Position numbers and translations under genes: made by a program. Below, piece by piece: positions 43,702-53,586 of a stretch of 64,000 bases of DNA. Under the pieces are notes generated by a model, which saw only the letters and a list, made by a program, of their open reading frames with translations, was not told where the DNA came from and made no database searches. Origin of the DNA: Clostridiales bacterium DTU069 (GTDB taxonomy: Bacteria; Bacillota; Clostridia; DSM-8532); the NCBI GenBank assembly GCA_001512485.1, contig LFRV01000095.1, positions 1 through 64,000 of the forward strand, given 5' to 3'. Position 1 is the stretch's first letter. The number at the start of each line of letters is the position of its first letter.

Positions 43702-46191
43702 TCAACCCTGGAACAGGAAGCCTCTCCTGAGTATCCTTGCAGCAATATACATATTCCGCCCGGTTTTCGTTTTAACTTCGCCTGCAAACCTGAATAAATC
43801 GTTGATGGTCTTTTTGTCCGGTACACGGCCGCCGTAGCGAACACTGTAATATATGTCCGTCATATCTGCCATGCTCATCTTAACAAAATTATAACGCTGA
43901 TCAACCCTGACGGCAAAATTTTTCGGGGTTTCCCCGGTTATAATAACACATCCGGTATGTTTAAGAAGCGAGACTATATAACGGTATAGGTAAAGAACCG
44001 TTTTCCCGGGAGCAATCAAATGCAAAACAGCCTGTCTTGTCAGTATGAACAATATGTTAACAAGCGCGATTGCAAGTATAACAGCGGCAATATATAATAT
44101 TACCTCGCCTGAAGATATGCCGCTTTGCGTGTTATAAAGGTCGTCCGGTCCGTATCCGTCCCTTCCGTAGAAATCCATATACTGTTCGGCGTAGGATTCG
44201 TCATACATTGAATACGGATCTTCCGAACCGCCGGTGTTGACACTAAGGGGCACTATATAATTCATTGCACCCGCGAACGGCGATGTCGGTTCAAAACTAA
44301 CCCATCCCGCGCCTTCAAGGTACACTTCAACCCATGCGTGTGCGTTTTGGTTAGTAACATGATAATATCCGTCATTACCGGTGTTTACCGGCATTACAAA
44401 ACCCTCAACATATCTTGCGGGAATACCGGCAGCTCTTGCCATAATGCACATCGCACTTGCATAATAAGAACAATACCCTTCTTTTAATTCAAAAAGGAAA
44501 TAATCGACAAAATCCTGCCCTTCAGGCGTGTATCCGGGTGCCAGCGTATAGTTGTAGTTATTTCTTAAATATCTCTCGATTGATTTAACCTTTCCATAAA
44601 CCGTATCGACATTTGAAGTCAGTTCGTAGGCAAGCTCGTAAACCCTGTCCGGCAGATTCCCGGGAAGCTGCGTGTAAAGTTCGTAAACCTCGTCCCGGTG
44701 CCTTTTCAACTGCTGAAACAGTTCAATAACGTCAATGACTTCCTCCCTTATAAGCTCGGCGTTTTCAATATCCTCCGTTTCAAGTTTTCTTAAGAAGTCC
44801 ATGTTTGTGTTAATAAAATCATAATACATCCCCGGCCGGCTTATATTAAAGAAATTGTCCAGAGCACTCATACCATAGCCGGGCTGAATATAATTGATCT
44901 CGTACGTTGTGTTTCCGGAAAGTCTCCTGTCCGCCCTCACCGTTCCGGTTATATCCTCTTCGAGGGCATGGCCCAGCGACGAAATCCCTCTTATTGGCAG
45001 CAATATCTTGAGCGGCGTAAAAACCGTTTTAGTGCGCACATTCAAATGCCTTATCGACAGATTTCCTTCCGGAAAGAGCATTTTTAATTCATCCGGCATT
45101 TGTTTCCGGCTGATATACTCAACGTATTGTTCGGGCTCTTCAATGCTTGCCGATAGATCAACGACATTGTCCTGGTATATGTTAATGGTACTGCCTATAG
45201 CCGCTTTCCATCCGTGTTTAAGCTCCTCGTGATCATAATACCTGTCGGTAAGATATTCCTCCTTGTCCCTTTCCGTTTTCTCCCATCCAACACCTGTATA
45301 TTTGTCATAAACCGCTCCACGCAAATAAACCCGCGCAGGAGCCTTAACTCTCATAACCGGAGTATAGTCGGGCGCCACCGGTCCGCCAAGACGCGACGGG
45401 TCTCCGAAACCCGTATTCGCAAGCGAAAAATCATCATACCTGTCAACAGAATATTTATAATAAAGGTCCCAGTAAACCGTGTTTATTTTATCTCTCATCC
45501 ACGGCCATTGAATCGGCAGCGGATTCTTAGGAATAAGTGACACAAGCAGAATCAAAACCAAACCGACCGGAACAAAATAAACCGAAATGTCCCCGTGTTT
45601 TCTGAACGCTTCAGCATCCTTCGTTTTTATTGTATACAGCAGATAATTATGGCGTACATATGCAATTATCGCCACTATTATGAAGATGAAAAAAGACAGT
45701 TTATCGACATAACGGATTAAGCCCCAGACCGTGATAAAAAAAACAAGGCCGGGCACAATCAAAGGATAAAACCTGAAACGCCTTACAAGGAAGTAGTATA
45801 TCGGCATAGCCGCGATTACCGACAGCAATCCGGTTCCGTACATAAGCACGGAATAAGGAACGGTTTCGTCATAGTAACCTGTGCCCACCTTGACTATCAT
45901 CTTCACAAATTCTTCGGCATACGACAATAACGGCATCACCGAGCCAATACCGCTCACTGCTATCCTGATTGTTATATAAATAATCCCGAGCGCTATCGAT
46001 GACAAAAAAACAATACGACCCGCAAATGTATTCAGCAGGGAATAAAATACAAACGCTCCGACTGCAAACAAAAGCATCTGCCATGAATAAACGGGAATAT
46101 GCATCGGCATCAAAGACGCCTTAATTACCGCAAACAGATAGAATACGCCTATTAACCAGCAGGATAAATAATTGCGGTGCTTTTCGTTCAT
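43702..46191 (-). CDS. Membrane transglutaminase-like protein (TgpA type)
   Basis: About 829 residues. Five or six N-terminal membrane helices (to about 235), a large outer region with the transglutaminase-like core (KEGYCSYYASAMC catalytic Cys, NAHAWVEVYL catalytic His, then VSFEPT), one more helix (about 700-725) and a cytoplasmic tail. It is the third gene of a MoxR-DUF58-transglutaminase operon, a conserved set of unknown exact role, perhaps exported protein cross-linking or proteolysis. Start ATG (MNEKHRNY) seven bases after AAAGGAG. Confidence 0.9.
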   Translation of the reverse strand: MNEKHRNYLSCWLIGVFYLFAVIKASLMPMHIPVYSWQMLLFAVGAFVFYSLLNTFAGRIVFLSSIALGIIYITIRIAVSGIGSVMPLLSYAEEFVKMIVKVGTGYYDETVPYSVLMYGTGLLSVIAAMPIYYFLVRRFRFYPLIVPGLVFFITVWGLIRYVDKLSFFIFIIVAIIAYVRHNYLLYTIKTKDAEAFRKHGDISVYFVPVGLVLILLVSLIPKNPLPIQWPWMRDKINTVYWDLYYKYSVDRYDDFSLANTGFGDPSRLGGPVAPDYTPVMRVKAPARVYLRGAVYDKYTGVGWEKTERDKEEYLTDRYYDHEELKHGWKAAIGSTINIYQDNVVDLSASIEEPEQYVEYISRKQMPDELKMLFPEGNLSIRHLNVRTKTVFTPLKILLPIRGISSLGHALEEDITGTVRADRRLSGNTTYEINYIQPGYGMSALDNFFNISRPGMYYDFINTNMDFLRKLETEDIENAELIREEVIDVIELFQQLKRHRDEVYELYTQLPGNLPDRVYELAYELTSNVDTVYGKVKSIERYLRNNYNYTLAPGYTPEGQDFVDYFLFELKEGYCSYYASAMCIMARAAGIPARYVEGFVMPVNTGNDGYYHVTNQNAHAWVEVYLEGAGWVSFEPTSPFAGAMNYIVPLSVNTGGSEDPYSMYDESYAEQYMDFYGRDGYGPDDLYNTQSGISSGEVILYIAAVILAIALVNILFILTRQAVLHLIAPGKTVLYLYRYIVSLLKHTGCVIITGETPKNFAVRVDQRYNFVKMSMADMTDIYYSVRYGGRVPDKKTINDLFRFAGEVKTKTGRNMYIAARILRRGFLFQG

Positions 46192-46204
46192 CGGCAAACT
46201 CCTT

Positions 46205-47410
46205 TCAAACCGCTTTTGTATCGGGCATATCATCGAATTCCTTCATGTTTTCAAACATATTAACAACACGTATGCCCAACTCCGATAATTCCTCAGCGAG
46301 CGCCTTTTCCACTTCCTGCTTCATTTGTCCTGAGACATCGCAGTAAAAAAGCGATATATTATGTCCGTTAGCATGCATTCTGGCGATACTTTCAAGGCAG
46401 CTTTCATTAACCATCGGTGAAAAAACCATTACGCTCTGGCGTTCGGGCATGCTCTCTATAAAATAGTCCATAACGCTGTTGAATGAAACTTTCTGATCGA
46501 ACGGAATAAACGCAAATAATTCGTATAGTTGATTAAAAGCGTTCATATCCTGATAAGTAAGCGTGATCTGTTCTTTCCTGAAAAAACATGTTTTAAGAAC
46601 AACGCCCGAGCTAAGAAACACCCTCGCCAGCGAAACCAGGACTTCTATTGTCCTGTCTTCAATTTTAAGAACATATTCCGCTTCCCCGGGTATTTCCTCA
46701 AAATTTATTATTATCCAGAATTCCTTTTCGGAGGACGAGTGCGTTTCCTTTGTCATAAGCTTGTTAAACTTCGATGAAAGCTTCCAATGTATTTTTTTCA
46801 AACTGTCGCCATACATGTAATCTCTTATGTTGTCTATTTCGGAATGACCCATTTCTTTTTTCCGGGAGAGGTATTCATTCTCCGAAACCCTTGCAAATTG
46901 ATGTTTAGCCTCCTCAAGCGGCAGAATCCTGGGAAATACGCGTATAAACTTTGTTTCGCCCATTTTATATTTTAATGAAAACAGGTTTAAAAAATCCCTT
47001 ATTTCAATACACGATATGCCGATTTTATACCTGCCCCTGTACAGTATCGGAACGCTGAAATGGAATTCACGGCGGCTGAATGGCTTCAGTACAAGGTGCT
47101 CGGTTTTCATGCCGCTGATTAACATTTGCCCTTCCATATGCATATACACCGTGAAGTATGGAATGTACAACGGTGTGACATTATGTATTTTTAACTTGTA
47201 GTCAAGTATTTCACCTTTCCGGTATTCGCGTTTGTCCAGTCTCTCACTGAAAGTAAACGTATTATACACTATAAAGAGGTAAGTAAACGACACAAAAGGC
47301 AGGAAAAGAACCACATAAAAAAGTGTATACGGCAAAAATCCGCCGTCAATGAATATATAAACAAAGGACAGAAAGAGAATAGCCAAATAAACAATCCTGC
47401 TTTTTTTCAT
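46205..47410 (-). CDS. DUF58 protein
   Basis: 401 residues with two N-terminal membrane helices, an extracytoplasmic-looking beta region, and the DUF58 core with IRDYMYGDSLKKIHWKLSSK (about 193-212), followed by a vWA-like fold (VMVFSPMVNES). It always accompanies MoxR ATPases and transglutaminase proteins and may be the MoxR client or scaffold. GGAGG lies six bases before the ATG. It is the middle gene of the operon. Confidence 0.92.
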   Translation of the reverse strand: MKKSRIVYLAILFLSFVYIFIDGGFLPYTLFYVVLFLPFVSFTYLFIVYNTFTFSERLDKREYRKGEILDYKLKIHNVTPLYIPYFTVYMHMEGQMLISGMKTEHLVLKPFSRREFHFSVPILYRGRYKIGISCIEIRDFLNLFSLKYKMGETKFIRVFPRILPLEEAKHQFARVSENEYLSRKKEMGHSEIDNIRDYMYGDSLKKIHWKLSSKFNKLMTKETHSSSEKEFWIIINFEEIPGEAEYVLKIEDRTIEVLVSLARVFLSSGVVLKTCFFRKEQITLTYQDMNAFNQLYELFAFIPFDQKVSFNSVMDYFIESMPERQSVMVFSPMVNESCLESIARMHANGHNISLFYCDVSGQMKQEVEKALAEELSELGIRVVNMFENMKEFDDMPDTKAV

Positions 47411-47477
47411 AAATAACCTCCGCCTGCTGCATAAACAGCCGACTTTTTATTCATAAACACGTACGGAATGATTTTAA

Positions 47478-48410
47478 TTACATCGGTACCCTGACATTTG
47501 TCAATAATTCCGACAGGACGCTTTCAGCGGTGATTTTCCTGATACGCGCTTCCTGCTTCAGAATTATGCGGTGTGACAGCACGGGAACAACGAGGCTTTT
47601 GACATCATCCGGTATCACATAGTCCCTTCCCATATATAAAGCAAGGCTCTGAGCCGCGCGCATCAAATATAATGACGCCCTCGGGCTGCATCCCAACAGC
47701 ACATGTTCCTGGCGGCGCGTTCTCTGCACGATCTCAACTATGTATTCACCGATTGCCCGCTCCACATGAACCTTCCTCACCTGTTTCCTAAGCTCTATAA
47801 TTTGCCCGCCGTCGGCGACAGCACTTAATTCAGCCAGCGGATTGTCCTGCCTGAACCTGAATAAAATATCCACCTCATCATCCTTATCAGGGTATCCCAT
47901 TGTTATTCTCATCAGAAACCTGTCCAGCTGCGCTTCGGGCAGAGGATATGTCCCCATGTATTCTACGGGATTCTGAGTTGCGATAACCATGAACGGATCG
48001 GGTACGGAGTATGTAACGCCGTCGACCGTAACCTGCCTTTCTTCCATAACTTCAAGCATACTGGCCTGGGTTTTCGGCGATGTGCGGTTTATTTCATCGG
48101 CAAGAATGATATGGCTCATAATATTGCCCTGTCTGTATTCAAATTCGCTGGTCTTCGGATTAAACACCGAAAAACCCGTTATATCCGAAGGCAATATATC
48201 AGGCGTAAACTGGATCCTGTTAAATGACACGCCTATTGATCGCGCAAGCGAATAAGCCATTGTTGTTTTGCCTATCCCGGGCACATCCTCGATAAGCACA
48301 TGCCCGCCCGCGGCAAGGCAAACAACCATTAACTTCGACGCCCCGCTTTGGCCGACCATTACTTTTCCCATGTTTTCAACAATTCTTTGCATAATGGAAC
48401 CGTTATCCAT
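47478..48410 (-). CDS. MoxR-family AAA+ ATPase
   Basis: Chaperone-like ATPase, 310 residues. Walker A DVPGIGKTT (about 41-49), Walker B LADEINRTSPKTQ (about 107-119), sensor 1 ATQNP and the C-terminal lid GCSPRASLYLMRA are all present. MoxR proteins remodel or activate metal- or vWA-containing partners, here probably the DUF58 protein 67 bases downstream. AAAGGAA precedes the ATG. The 207 bases between it and murD show no feature. Confidence 0.95.
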   Translation of the reverse strand: MDNGSIMQRIVENMGKVMVGQSGASKLMVVCLAAGGHVLIEDVPGIGKTTMAYSLARSIGVSFNRIQFTPDILPSDITGFSVFNPKTSEFEYRQGNIMSHIILADEINRTSPKTQASMLEVMEERQVTVDGVTYSVPDPFMVIATQNPVEYMGTYPLPEAQLDRFLMRITMGYPDKDDEVDILFRFRQDNPLAELSAVADGGQIIELRKQVRKVHVERAIGEYIVEIVQRTRRQEHVLLGCSPRASLYLMRAAQSLALYMGRDYVIPDDVKSLVVPVLSHRIILKQEARIRKITAESVLSELLTNVRVPM

Positions 48411-48617
48411 ATGACCATTCCTTTCGGCGAGAAACTTATACTGTACAGCTTGCGATATGCAGCTTAAACACAGATTTCATCCTGACAATATCCGGCATAA
48501 TAACAAGCAGCGGAAAATCCGAAAAAACATACGGTTTATATTTATTTAAGATTTTATCACAATAATAATAACGGTAAATATCAGCACAATGAACGAAAAA
48601 TGAGAATAAATTTTGGA

Positions 48618-50021
48618 TTATTTCTTTTTACCGGTAAGGCCGTTTACAATATCTTTAAAATGATTGCCCTTTTCCATAAAGTTTGCATACATGTCAAAAC
48701 TGGCGCTGGCAGGGGATAAAAGCACAATACCTCCGTTGCCGGCTAACAAAAAAGCTTCCGTTACCGCGGCTTCCATTTCGGAAATGCGTATTATCGGCAC
48801 AGGTTCAGCGCCAACCATTTCTATGTATTTCCTGTACGCCTGTTCAATTTTTTGTGCAGTATCGCCCATTAATACCAGGGCACTTGCATGATTGTGCAAA
48901 ACCTCTCCCATTTCGTCATAGGAAAGGTTTTTATCATATCCTCCGGCAATAAGGACGACTTTACGGTTAAATGCTTTCAGGCTCGCAATCGTACGTGTCG
49001 GGCTTGTTCCGATTGAATTATTGTAGAACGAAACGCCGTCCACTTCCCTGACAAACTCAATTCGGTGTTCGACACCCTTAAATGTCTGCGCTACATACCT
49101 GATTGTATTTATGCTCACTTCGGGCATTACCGCGGAAACGGCGGCCATTATGTTCTCCACATTATGCATTCCCGGCAGCTTTATTTTTTCTATAGGAAGT
49201 ATATCAACCTCGGACGTATCCCTGTAAACAATACGGCTGTTTCTTAAAAAAGCCCCGCAAATTACTTCCTCCCTGCTGCTGAACAGCACCGGTTTGCCCG
49301 GGACTTCGGACAGAAAACCCGCGGTTACCGGGTTATCCGCGTTCAATACAACCCTTCCTGTTGAAGTTTGGTATCTGAATATGTTTTTCTTTGCATCGAT
49401 GTATTCTCCCATGGATTTATGCACATCAAGATGGTTTGGCGTAATATTTGTTATAACGGCGACATGAGGACTGTTTTTCATCGTATGGAGTTGAAAGCTC
49501 GAAAGCTCGAGGACAACCCTGTCATCAGGCTTTATTCCGCCCAGCTTCTCAAAAAGAGGAGTTCCGATATTACCGCCTAGATAACAGCTGTACCCCTGTT
49601 TTTCGAGCATATTGAATATTAATGAAGAAGTGGTGGTTTTCCCGTCGCTTCCCGTAACGCCGTAAATTTTAGCAGGGCAAAGCTTAACAAATACCTCTAT
49701 TTCCGAGGTCAGTTCCGCCCCTTCATGCAAAGCCGTTGTAATCTGCGGAAGATCAAACCGCATCCCCGGCGTACGGAAAATAATATCGAATCCTTTAAGG
49801 TTGTCAAGGTAATTTTCGCCAAGCGAGAAACGTATTCCCCGTTTTATATAGTCCGGCAGTATGTCGGATAACTCTTCTTCCTTCTTTTTGTCAAATACCG
49901 TAACAAACGCTCCCCAATCGGTTAACGTACCGGCCAGCGGCCTGTTACTGATGCCAAAGCCAAGAACCGCCACCTGTTTGCCTTTAATCTCTTTTTTAAA
50001 TGATTCCAACGCCAGGTTCAA
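48618..50021 (-). CDS. murD: UDP-N-acetylmuramoyl-L-alanine:D-glutamate ligase
   Basis: Adds D-glutamate to the peptidoglycan precursor in the cytoplasm. A Rossmann-like N-terminal UDP-binding domain (VAVLGFGISNRPLAG), ATP loop GVTGSDGKTTTSSLI (about 118-132), the central ITPNHLDVH, and the C-terminal ligase domain (GGYDKNLSYDEM) are present; 467 residues is typical. The start is TTG (MNLALESF), seven bases after AAAGGTGG. It follows a small membrane ORF by 14 bases. Confidence 0.97.
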   Translation of the reverse strand: MNLALESFKKEIKGKQVAVLGFGISNRPLAGTLTDWGAFVTVFDKKKEEELSDILPDYIKRGIRFSLGENYLDNLKGFDIIFRTPGMRFDLPQITTALHEGAELTSEIEVFVKLCPAKIYGVTGSDGKTTTSSLIFNMLEKQGYSCYLGGNIGTPLFEKLGGIKPDDRVVLELSSFQLHTMKNSPHVAVITNITPNHLDVHKSMGEYIDAKKNIFRYQTSTGRVVLNADNPVTAGFLSEVPGKPVLFSSREEVICGAFLRNSRIVYRDTSEVDILPIEKIKLPGMHNVENIMAAVSAVMPEVSINTIRYVAQTFKGVEHRIEFVREVDGVSFYNNSIGTSPTRTIASLKAFNRKVVLIAGGYDKNLSYDEMGEVLHNHASALVLMGDTAQKIEQAYRKYIEMVGAEPVPIIRISEMEAAVTEAFLLAGNGGIVLLSPASASFDMYANFMEKGNHFKDIVNGLTGKKK

Positions 50022-50035
50022 AGTATTTCCACCTT

Positions 50036-50203
50036 TCAGTCAACATACCTTTTTTTCATTCTTGCTCTTCTGATAATAAGCCCTACAAGAAATCTTAACG
50101 CCAGCAGAGCAAGAATAATGACAGCCCGCGGATCGAGACGGTCGGACAATTCCTTTAAATAATCCATTATCCCTTTTAGGCTTTTACCAGGAATATCAGC
50201 CAT
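50036..50203 (-). CDS. Small single-pass membrane protein before murD
   Basis: 55 residues, missing from the ORF track. MADIPGKSLKGIMDYLKELSDRL leads to one helix AVIILALLALRFLVGLII and a basic end RRARMKKRYVD, which predicts a cytoplasmic C-terminus. GGAGGGG lies five bases before the ATG and the stop is 14 bases before the murD TTG, so the two are probably co-transcribed. No family recognised. Confidence 0.65.
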   Translation of the reverse strand: MADIPGKSLKGIMDYLKELSDRLDPRAVIILALLALRFLVGLIIRRARMKKRYVD

Positions 50204-50444
50204 TCAAAACCCCTCCATACCAACTATAATATAATAGCCCGCATAATTTAATATTACCATATTAACCAGTGCAGCGAAATCAAAGCCAAAAAATTTTTCT
50301 TGTTTTCCGTGGACACTGATTCTTGGGATCGGGTCTGAATTTTTACTTATAACGGCAGGATTATTTTTAATAGGAATAAACACATAATAAGCTGTAGGAT
50401 TTATATTTCTGTATAAAAATTGATTGGATAGGTATTTAATTATG

Positions 50445-50472
50445 CAAAAAACCCGCTGAAACAGCGGGTTTT
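50445..50472 (-). terminator. tRNA-Leu terminator
   Basis: AACCCGCTG-AAA-CAGCGGGTT, a nine-base perfect stem, followed by TTTTTT on the minus strand, ten bases after the CCA end of the tRNA. Confidence 0.9.
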
Positions 50473-50481
50473 CGGACAACC

Positions 50482-50569
50482 TGGTGCGAAAGGCGGGATT
50501 TGAACCCGCACGTGCGTAATGCACACTAGATCCTGAATCTAGCGAGTCTGCCAATTCCACCACTTTCGC
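50482..50569 (-). tRNA. tRNA-Leu (anticodon CAG)
   Basis: 88 nt with encoded CCA. Acceptor GCGAAAG pairs with CTTTCGC, discriminator A. D-arm GGTGGAATTGGCAGAC, anticodon stem CTAGA/TCTAG with loop TTCAGGA (CAG), a long variable arm and T-arm GCGGGTTCAAATCCCGC are all in place. It has its own consensus promoter and terminator and is a single-tRNA unit. Confidence 0.97.
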
Positions 50570-50592
50570 ACGTTACTTTTACGACAATGTTA

Positions 50593-50621
50593 ATTATAAA
50601 GTGGCGGCATGAGTTTGTCAA
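50593..50621 (-). promoter_or_regulatory. tRNA-Leu promoter (perfect consensus)
   Basis: Minus-strand TTGACA (50616-50621), 17-base spacer, TATAAT (50593-50598), about 25 bases before the mature 5' end. This is an exact sigma-A consensus. Confidence 0.85.
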
Positions 50622-50642
50622 TAGAAAAAGTCGCGGAACGGT

Positions 50643-53393
50643 TTACCAAATGCACTCAAAGTGATACTCCCCCGATCCTGTTTCAAAGCAGATGTAACCA
50701 TCCTCCTCTATAGCCTTTGCTACCCCTGCAGCATTACCAGTAAACTTACCCTCCTGCCAGAGGCTCCTGCCACCCTCTTTTATAATGAATTTACCTTTCG
50801 CATCACCGGGCACAGGAACGCATATCTTTGCTGTACTGTTACACGGAACAGCGACCTCCATATTAAGCGCCTTGTCATTTCTTTTCCATCTTGATAAAAC
50901 AACACCCAACATTGTTTTTACAGAACCTTCAGCAAAATCAAGTCCATCAGGCATATACGGCTTAATGGTAAACTTGCTGAACCCTGGCCCTTCTTCATTT
51001 ACATTAATGCCTGCCAGGTATTTGTAGAACCATGCACCCACTGAACCATACATGGGATGATTATGAGAAGCCATTTCGATAAGCTTGCCCCCCGTAACGT
51101 ATTCCCATCTTTCCCAAATGGTCGTCGCGCCTTTAGAAATCATATATCCCCAACTTGGGTAAGTTGTTTGTGTTACAAGTGCATATGCTACATCGACACG
51201 GCCCATTTCGGTAAGCACTTCAATGATGTACTTCGTACAGAGATTTCCTGTTGTAATATGGGTATCATTTTTTACGATATCATTGATTAAATTGTCTAAT
51301 ACAGCCTGCTTATTTTCCTCCGGAACAATGCCAAGATATAACGGGAATACATTGGAAGCCTGGTTTCCCGGGCCATAGTTATTTGTATCCCTGTCAAAGA
51401 ACGTATTGTTCATCGCTTCTTTTATTTTATCTGCAAGTTCTTCATATTCTACTGCTTCCTCTGCCCTGCCCAATACTTTTGCAAACTTTGCCATAAGCAC
51501 TGCATTATAATAATAGTAGCCTGTAGATATCAAAGCACCCGGAGTTATGGCGGAAATTGCGCTGGCACCTACACTTCCCTCAATTGCCTGGGCAAAAGGA
51601 GGAGCCCAGTCACCTATCCTACTATAGTTAATTATGTAATCCTCTCCTGCAAGGCCGCTCATGTAGGACACCCATTTCTTCATATTTTCATAGTGTGTTT
51701 CAATGACTTTTATATCCCCATAGTGCAGATACATAAGCCATGGAAAGATTAAATAACTGCTAGCAACAGGGTCGGCGGGCCTTCCACCGTAACGGATGAA
51801 AGGAGCTACATCTGTAATTGCGCCGGTTTTTTCGCCCTGAGCATCCGTTATGTCATCCATCCATTTTGAATATAACCGGGCAAGGTTAAAGTTAAATACT
51901 GCCTCTTCTGCCCTTACCGTCATATCATTGAGCCATCCTAACCGCTCATCCCTTTGGGGACAGTCGGTAGGTACACTGTGCAGGTTATTGGATTCCGTCC
52001 ATACTACATTCCTGTGAATTTGGTTTACAAGCGTATTACTGCAGGAAAAAGAACCAATGGGCTCAACAGATGACCGTACAACCCTTCCTGTAATAGTGTT
52101 AATATCCGGTTCGCCCGGGAAGCCTTCAAGCTGTACATAACGGAAACCATGGTAGGTAAACCTTGGCTCATAAACTTCCACGCCTTCACCTTTTAGTATA
52201 TATGTATCCAATTGGCGGGCAGTCCTTAAGTTTTCACGGTTCACAGTACCATCTTCGTAAAGAACCTCTGCAAACTTCATTGTAACTACAGTACCACGGT
52301 CACCTTTGACTCTAATCTTTGCCCAGCCTGCAAAATTCTGACCCATGTCATAGACATAAATTCCAGGAGCAGGATTTGTAACACGGATAGGCTTTATGTC
52401 ACTGATTACTTTAATTGGTTCCAGCGCCTGTGCCCTTAGTTCTCCTCCCGGCCCCTCAACAATCAAAGGAAGATCCCAGCTGCCCTGATCTTTTCCATTC
52501 ATATCGAAACCGGCCATATCCCAACCTGTCTTTTCGAGCCTCGCATCATAAGTCTCTCCGTTGTAAATACTGTTTTGCACTATAGGGCTGTCGGAAGAAG
52601 CATACCAGCCGGATCTCCTGTCACTTACAATGATTTCTTCCTCCCCATCTGCATAGTTTATGTGCAGTTGGAGAAGCATCTGCGGGATGCACTTGCTCCG
52701 CTCCTCTGTCTCAGAAAAACAGTGCCAGCCATTCCCAAGAATAACTCCTATTGCATTCATACCAATCTTTAGATTATTTGTTACATCATAGGTAGAATAC
52801 AGTACCCTTTTTGTGTAGTCTGTCCACCCAGGGTCCAAAACATGGTCTCCTACTTTATTTCCATTTATGCGTAGTTCATAATATCCAAGGCCTGTTATAT
52901 ATGCCCTGGCCTGAGTAATCTCTCTATCAATCCTGAATTCCCGGCGGAACATGCAAGACCCGGGTTTTGTAATTAAACATGCAATCCACTGGGCTTTCCA
53001 TTCACTTGCGTCTAAAAAGGCGGTCTCGAACTTAGCAGCTTTACTGTAGCAGCTTACATTTCCTTCTTCATCCCATATGCGAACTTTCCACCAATAGCAT
53101 TTTCGGTTCTCCAGAGGCTTCCCTCCATATACAACACCTATGGAAATGCCTGACTCGACCTTGCCGCTGTCCCACATTTCGCCAATATCCTGTTCCAGCA
53201 TTTCAAGGCTTTTCGCAACAAGAATTTGATACGAGGTTTGTTTCATACCTCTTCTGTTACAAACAGTCTTCCATGAAAACCTTGGTTTTGCGATATCAAT
53301 GCCAAGGGGATCCGTTGCGTACTCGCACATGAGATCTACCGGCACACATTCATTAATTACTGTACTTTCACAATTCTTCAAACAGTCCGTCAT
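50643..53393 (-). CDS. Alpha-L-rhamnosidase, GH78
   Basis: Removes terminal alpha-L-rhamnose from plant glycans or glycosides. 916 residues: N-terminal beta-sandwich domains (about 20-440), the alpha/alpha-barrel with CPQRDERLGWLND (general acid region, E near 485) and TTIWERWEYV (second glutamate), and a C-terminal beta domain. There is no signal peptide, so it is probably intracellular and acts on imported oligosaccharides. GGAGAATC precedes the ATG. No transporter or regulator adjoins it. Its codons look more A/T-ending and AGA-rich than neighbours, hinting at acquisition (impression only). Confidence 0.93.
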   Translation of the reverse strand: MTDCLKNCESTVINECVPVDLMCEYATDPLGIDIAKPRFSWKTVCNRRGMKQTSYQILVAKSLEMLEQDIGEMWDSGKVESGISIGVVYGGKPLENRKCYWWKVRIWDEEGNVSCYSKAAKFETAFLDASEWKAQWIACLITKPGSCMFRREFRIDREITQARAYITGLGYYELRINGNKVGDHVLDPGWTDYTKRVLYSTYDVTNNLKIGMNAIGVILGNGWHCFSETEERSKCIPQMLLQLHINYADGEEEIIVSDRRSGWYASSDSPIVQNSIYNGETYDARLEKTGWDMAGFDMNGKDQGSWDLPLIVEGPGGELRAQALEPIKVISDIKPIRVTNPAPGIYVYDMGQNFAGWAKIRVKGDRGTVVTMKFAEVLYEDGTVNRENLRTARQLDTYILKGEGVEVYEPRFTYHGFRYVQLEGFPGEPDINTITGRVVRSSVEPIGSFSCSNTLVNQIHRNVVWTESNNLHSVPTDCPQRDERLGWLNDMTVRAEEAVFNFNLARLYSKWMDDITDAQGEKTGAITDVAPFIRYGGRPADPVASSYLIFPWLMYLHYGDIKVIETHYENMKKWVSYMSGLAGEDYIINYSRIGDWAPPFAQAIEGSVGASAISAITPGALISTGYYYYNAVLMAKFAKVLGRAEEAVEYEELADKIKEAMNNTFFDRDTNNYGPGNQASNVFPLYLGIVPEENKQAVLDNLINDIVKNDTHITTGNLCTKYIIEVLTEMGRVDVAYALVTQTTYPSWGYMISKGATTIWERWEYVTGGKLIEMASHNHPMYGSVGAWFYKYLAGINVNEEGPGFSKFTIKPYMPDGLDFAEGSVKTMLGVVLSRWKRNDKALNMEVAVPCNSTAKICVPVPGDAKGKFIIKEGGRSLWQEGKFTGNAAGVAKAIEEDGYICFETGSGEYHFECIW

Positions 53394-53420
53394 AATGATT
53401 CTCCTTACAGCGCTACTGCT

Positions 53421-53452
53421 TTTGAAAATCCGTAAGCTAATAGATTTTCAAA
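53421..53452 (-). promoter_or_regulatory. Inverted repeat in the rhamnosidase leader
   Basis: TTTGAAAATC and GATTTTCAAA, perfect 10-base arms around 12 bases, just before the ribosome site. A promoter-like TTGTAA-17-TATATT lies upstream. This may be a regulator operator or a leader hairpin. Confidence 0.5.
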
Positions 53453-53586
53453 TTTCCTTTAAGTTAAATATATAAAACTTCAACAGAATTTACAATACTG
53501 GCAGCGTTATTTGATGGAGTCATATGTGTAACCATTTGCCGTTCACGCAATATGATATATTAACGAGTATTGTGCATGGTGGTAAT

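Noticed and set aside
50204-50563. 119-residue minus-strand ORF beginning MVELADSLDSGSS
   Set aside because: It reads through tRNA-Leu; this is the common artefact of translating a tRNA gene.
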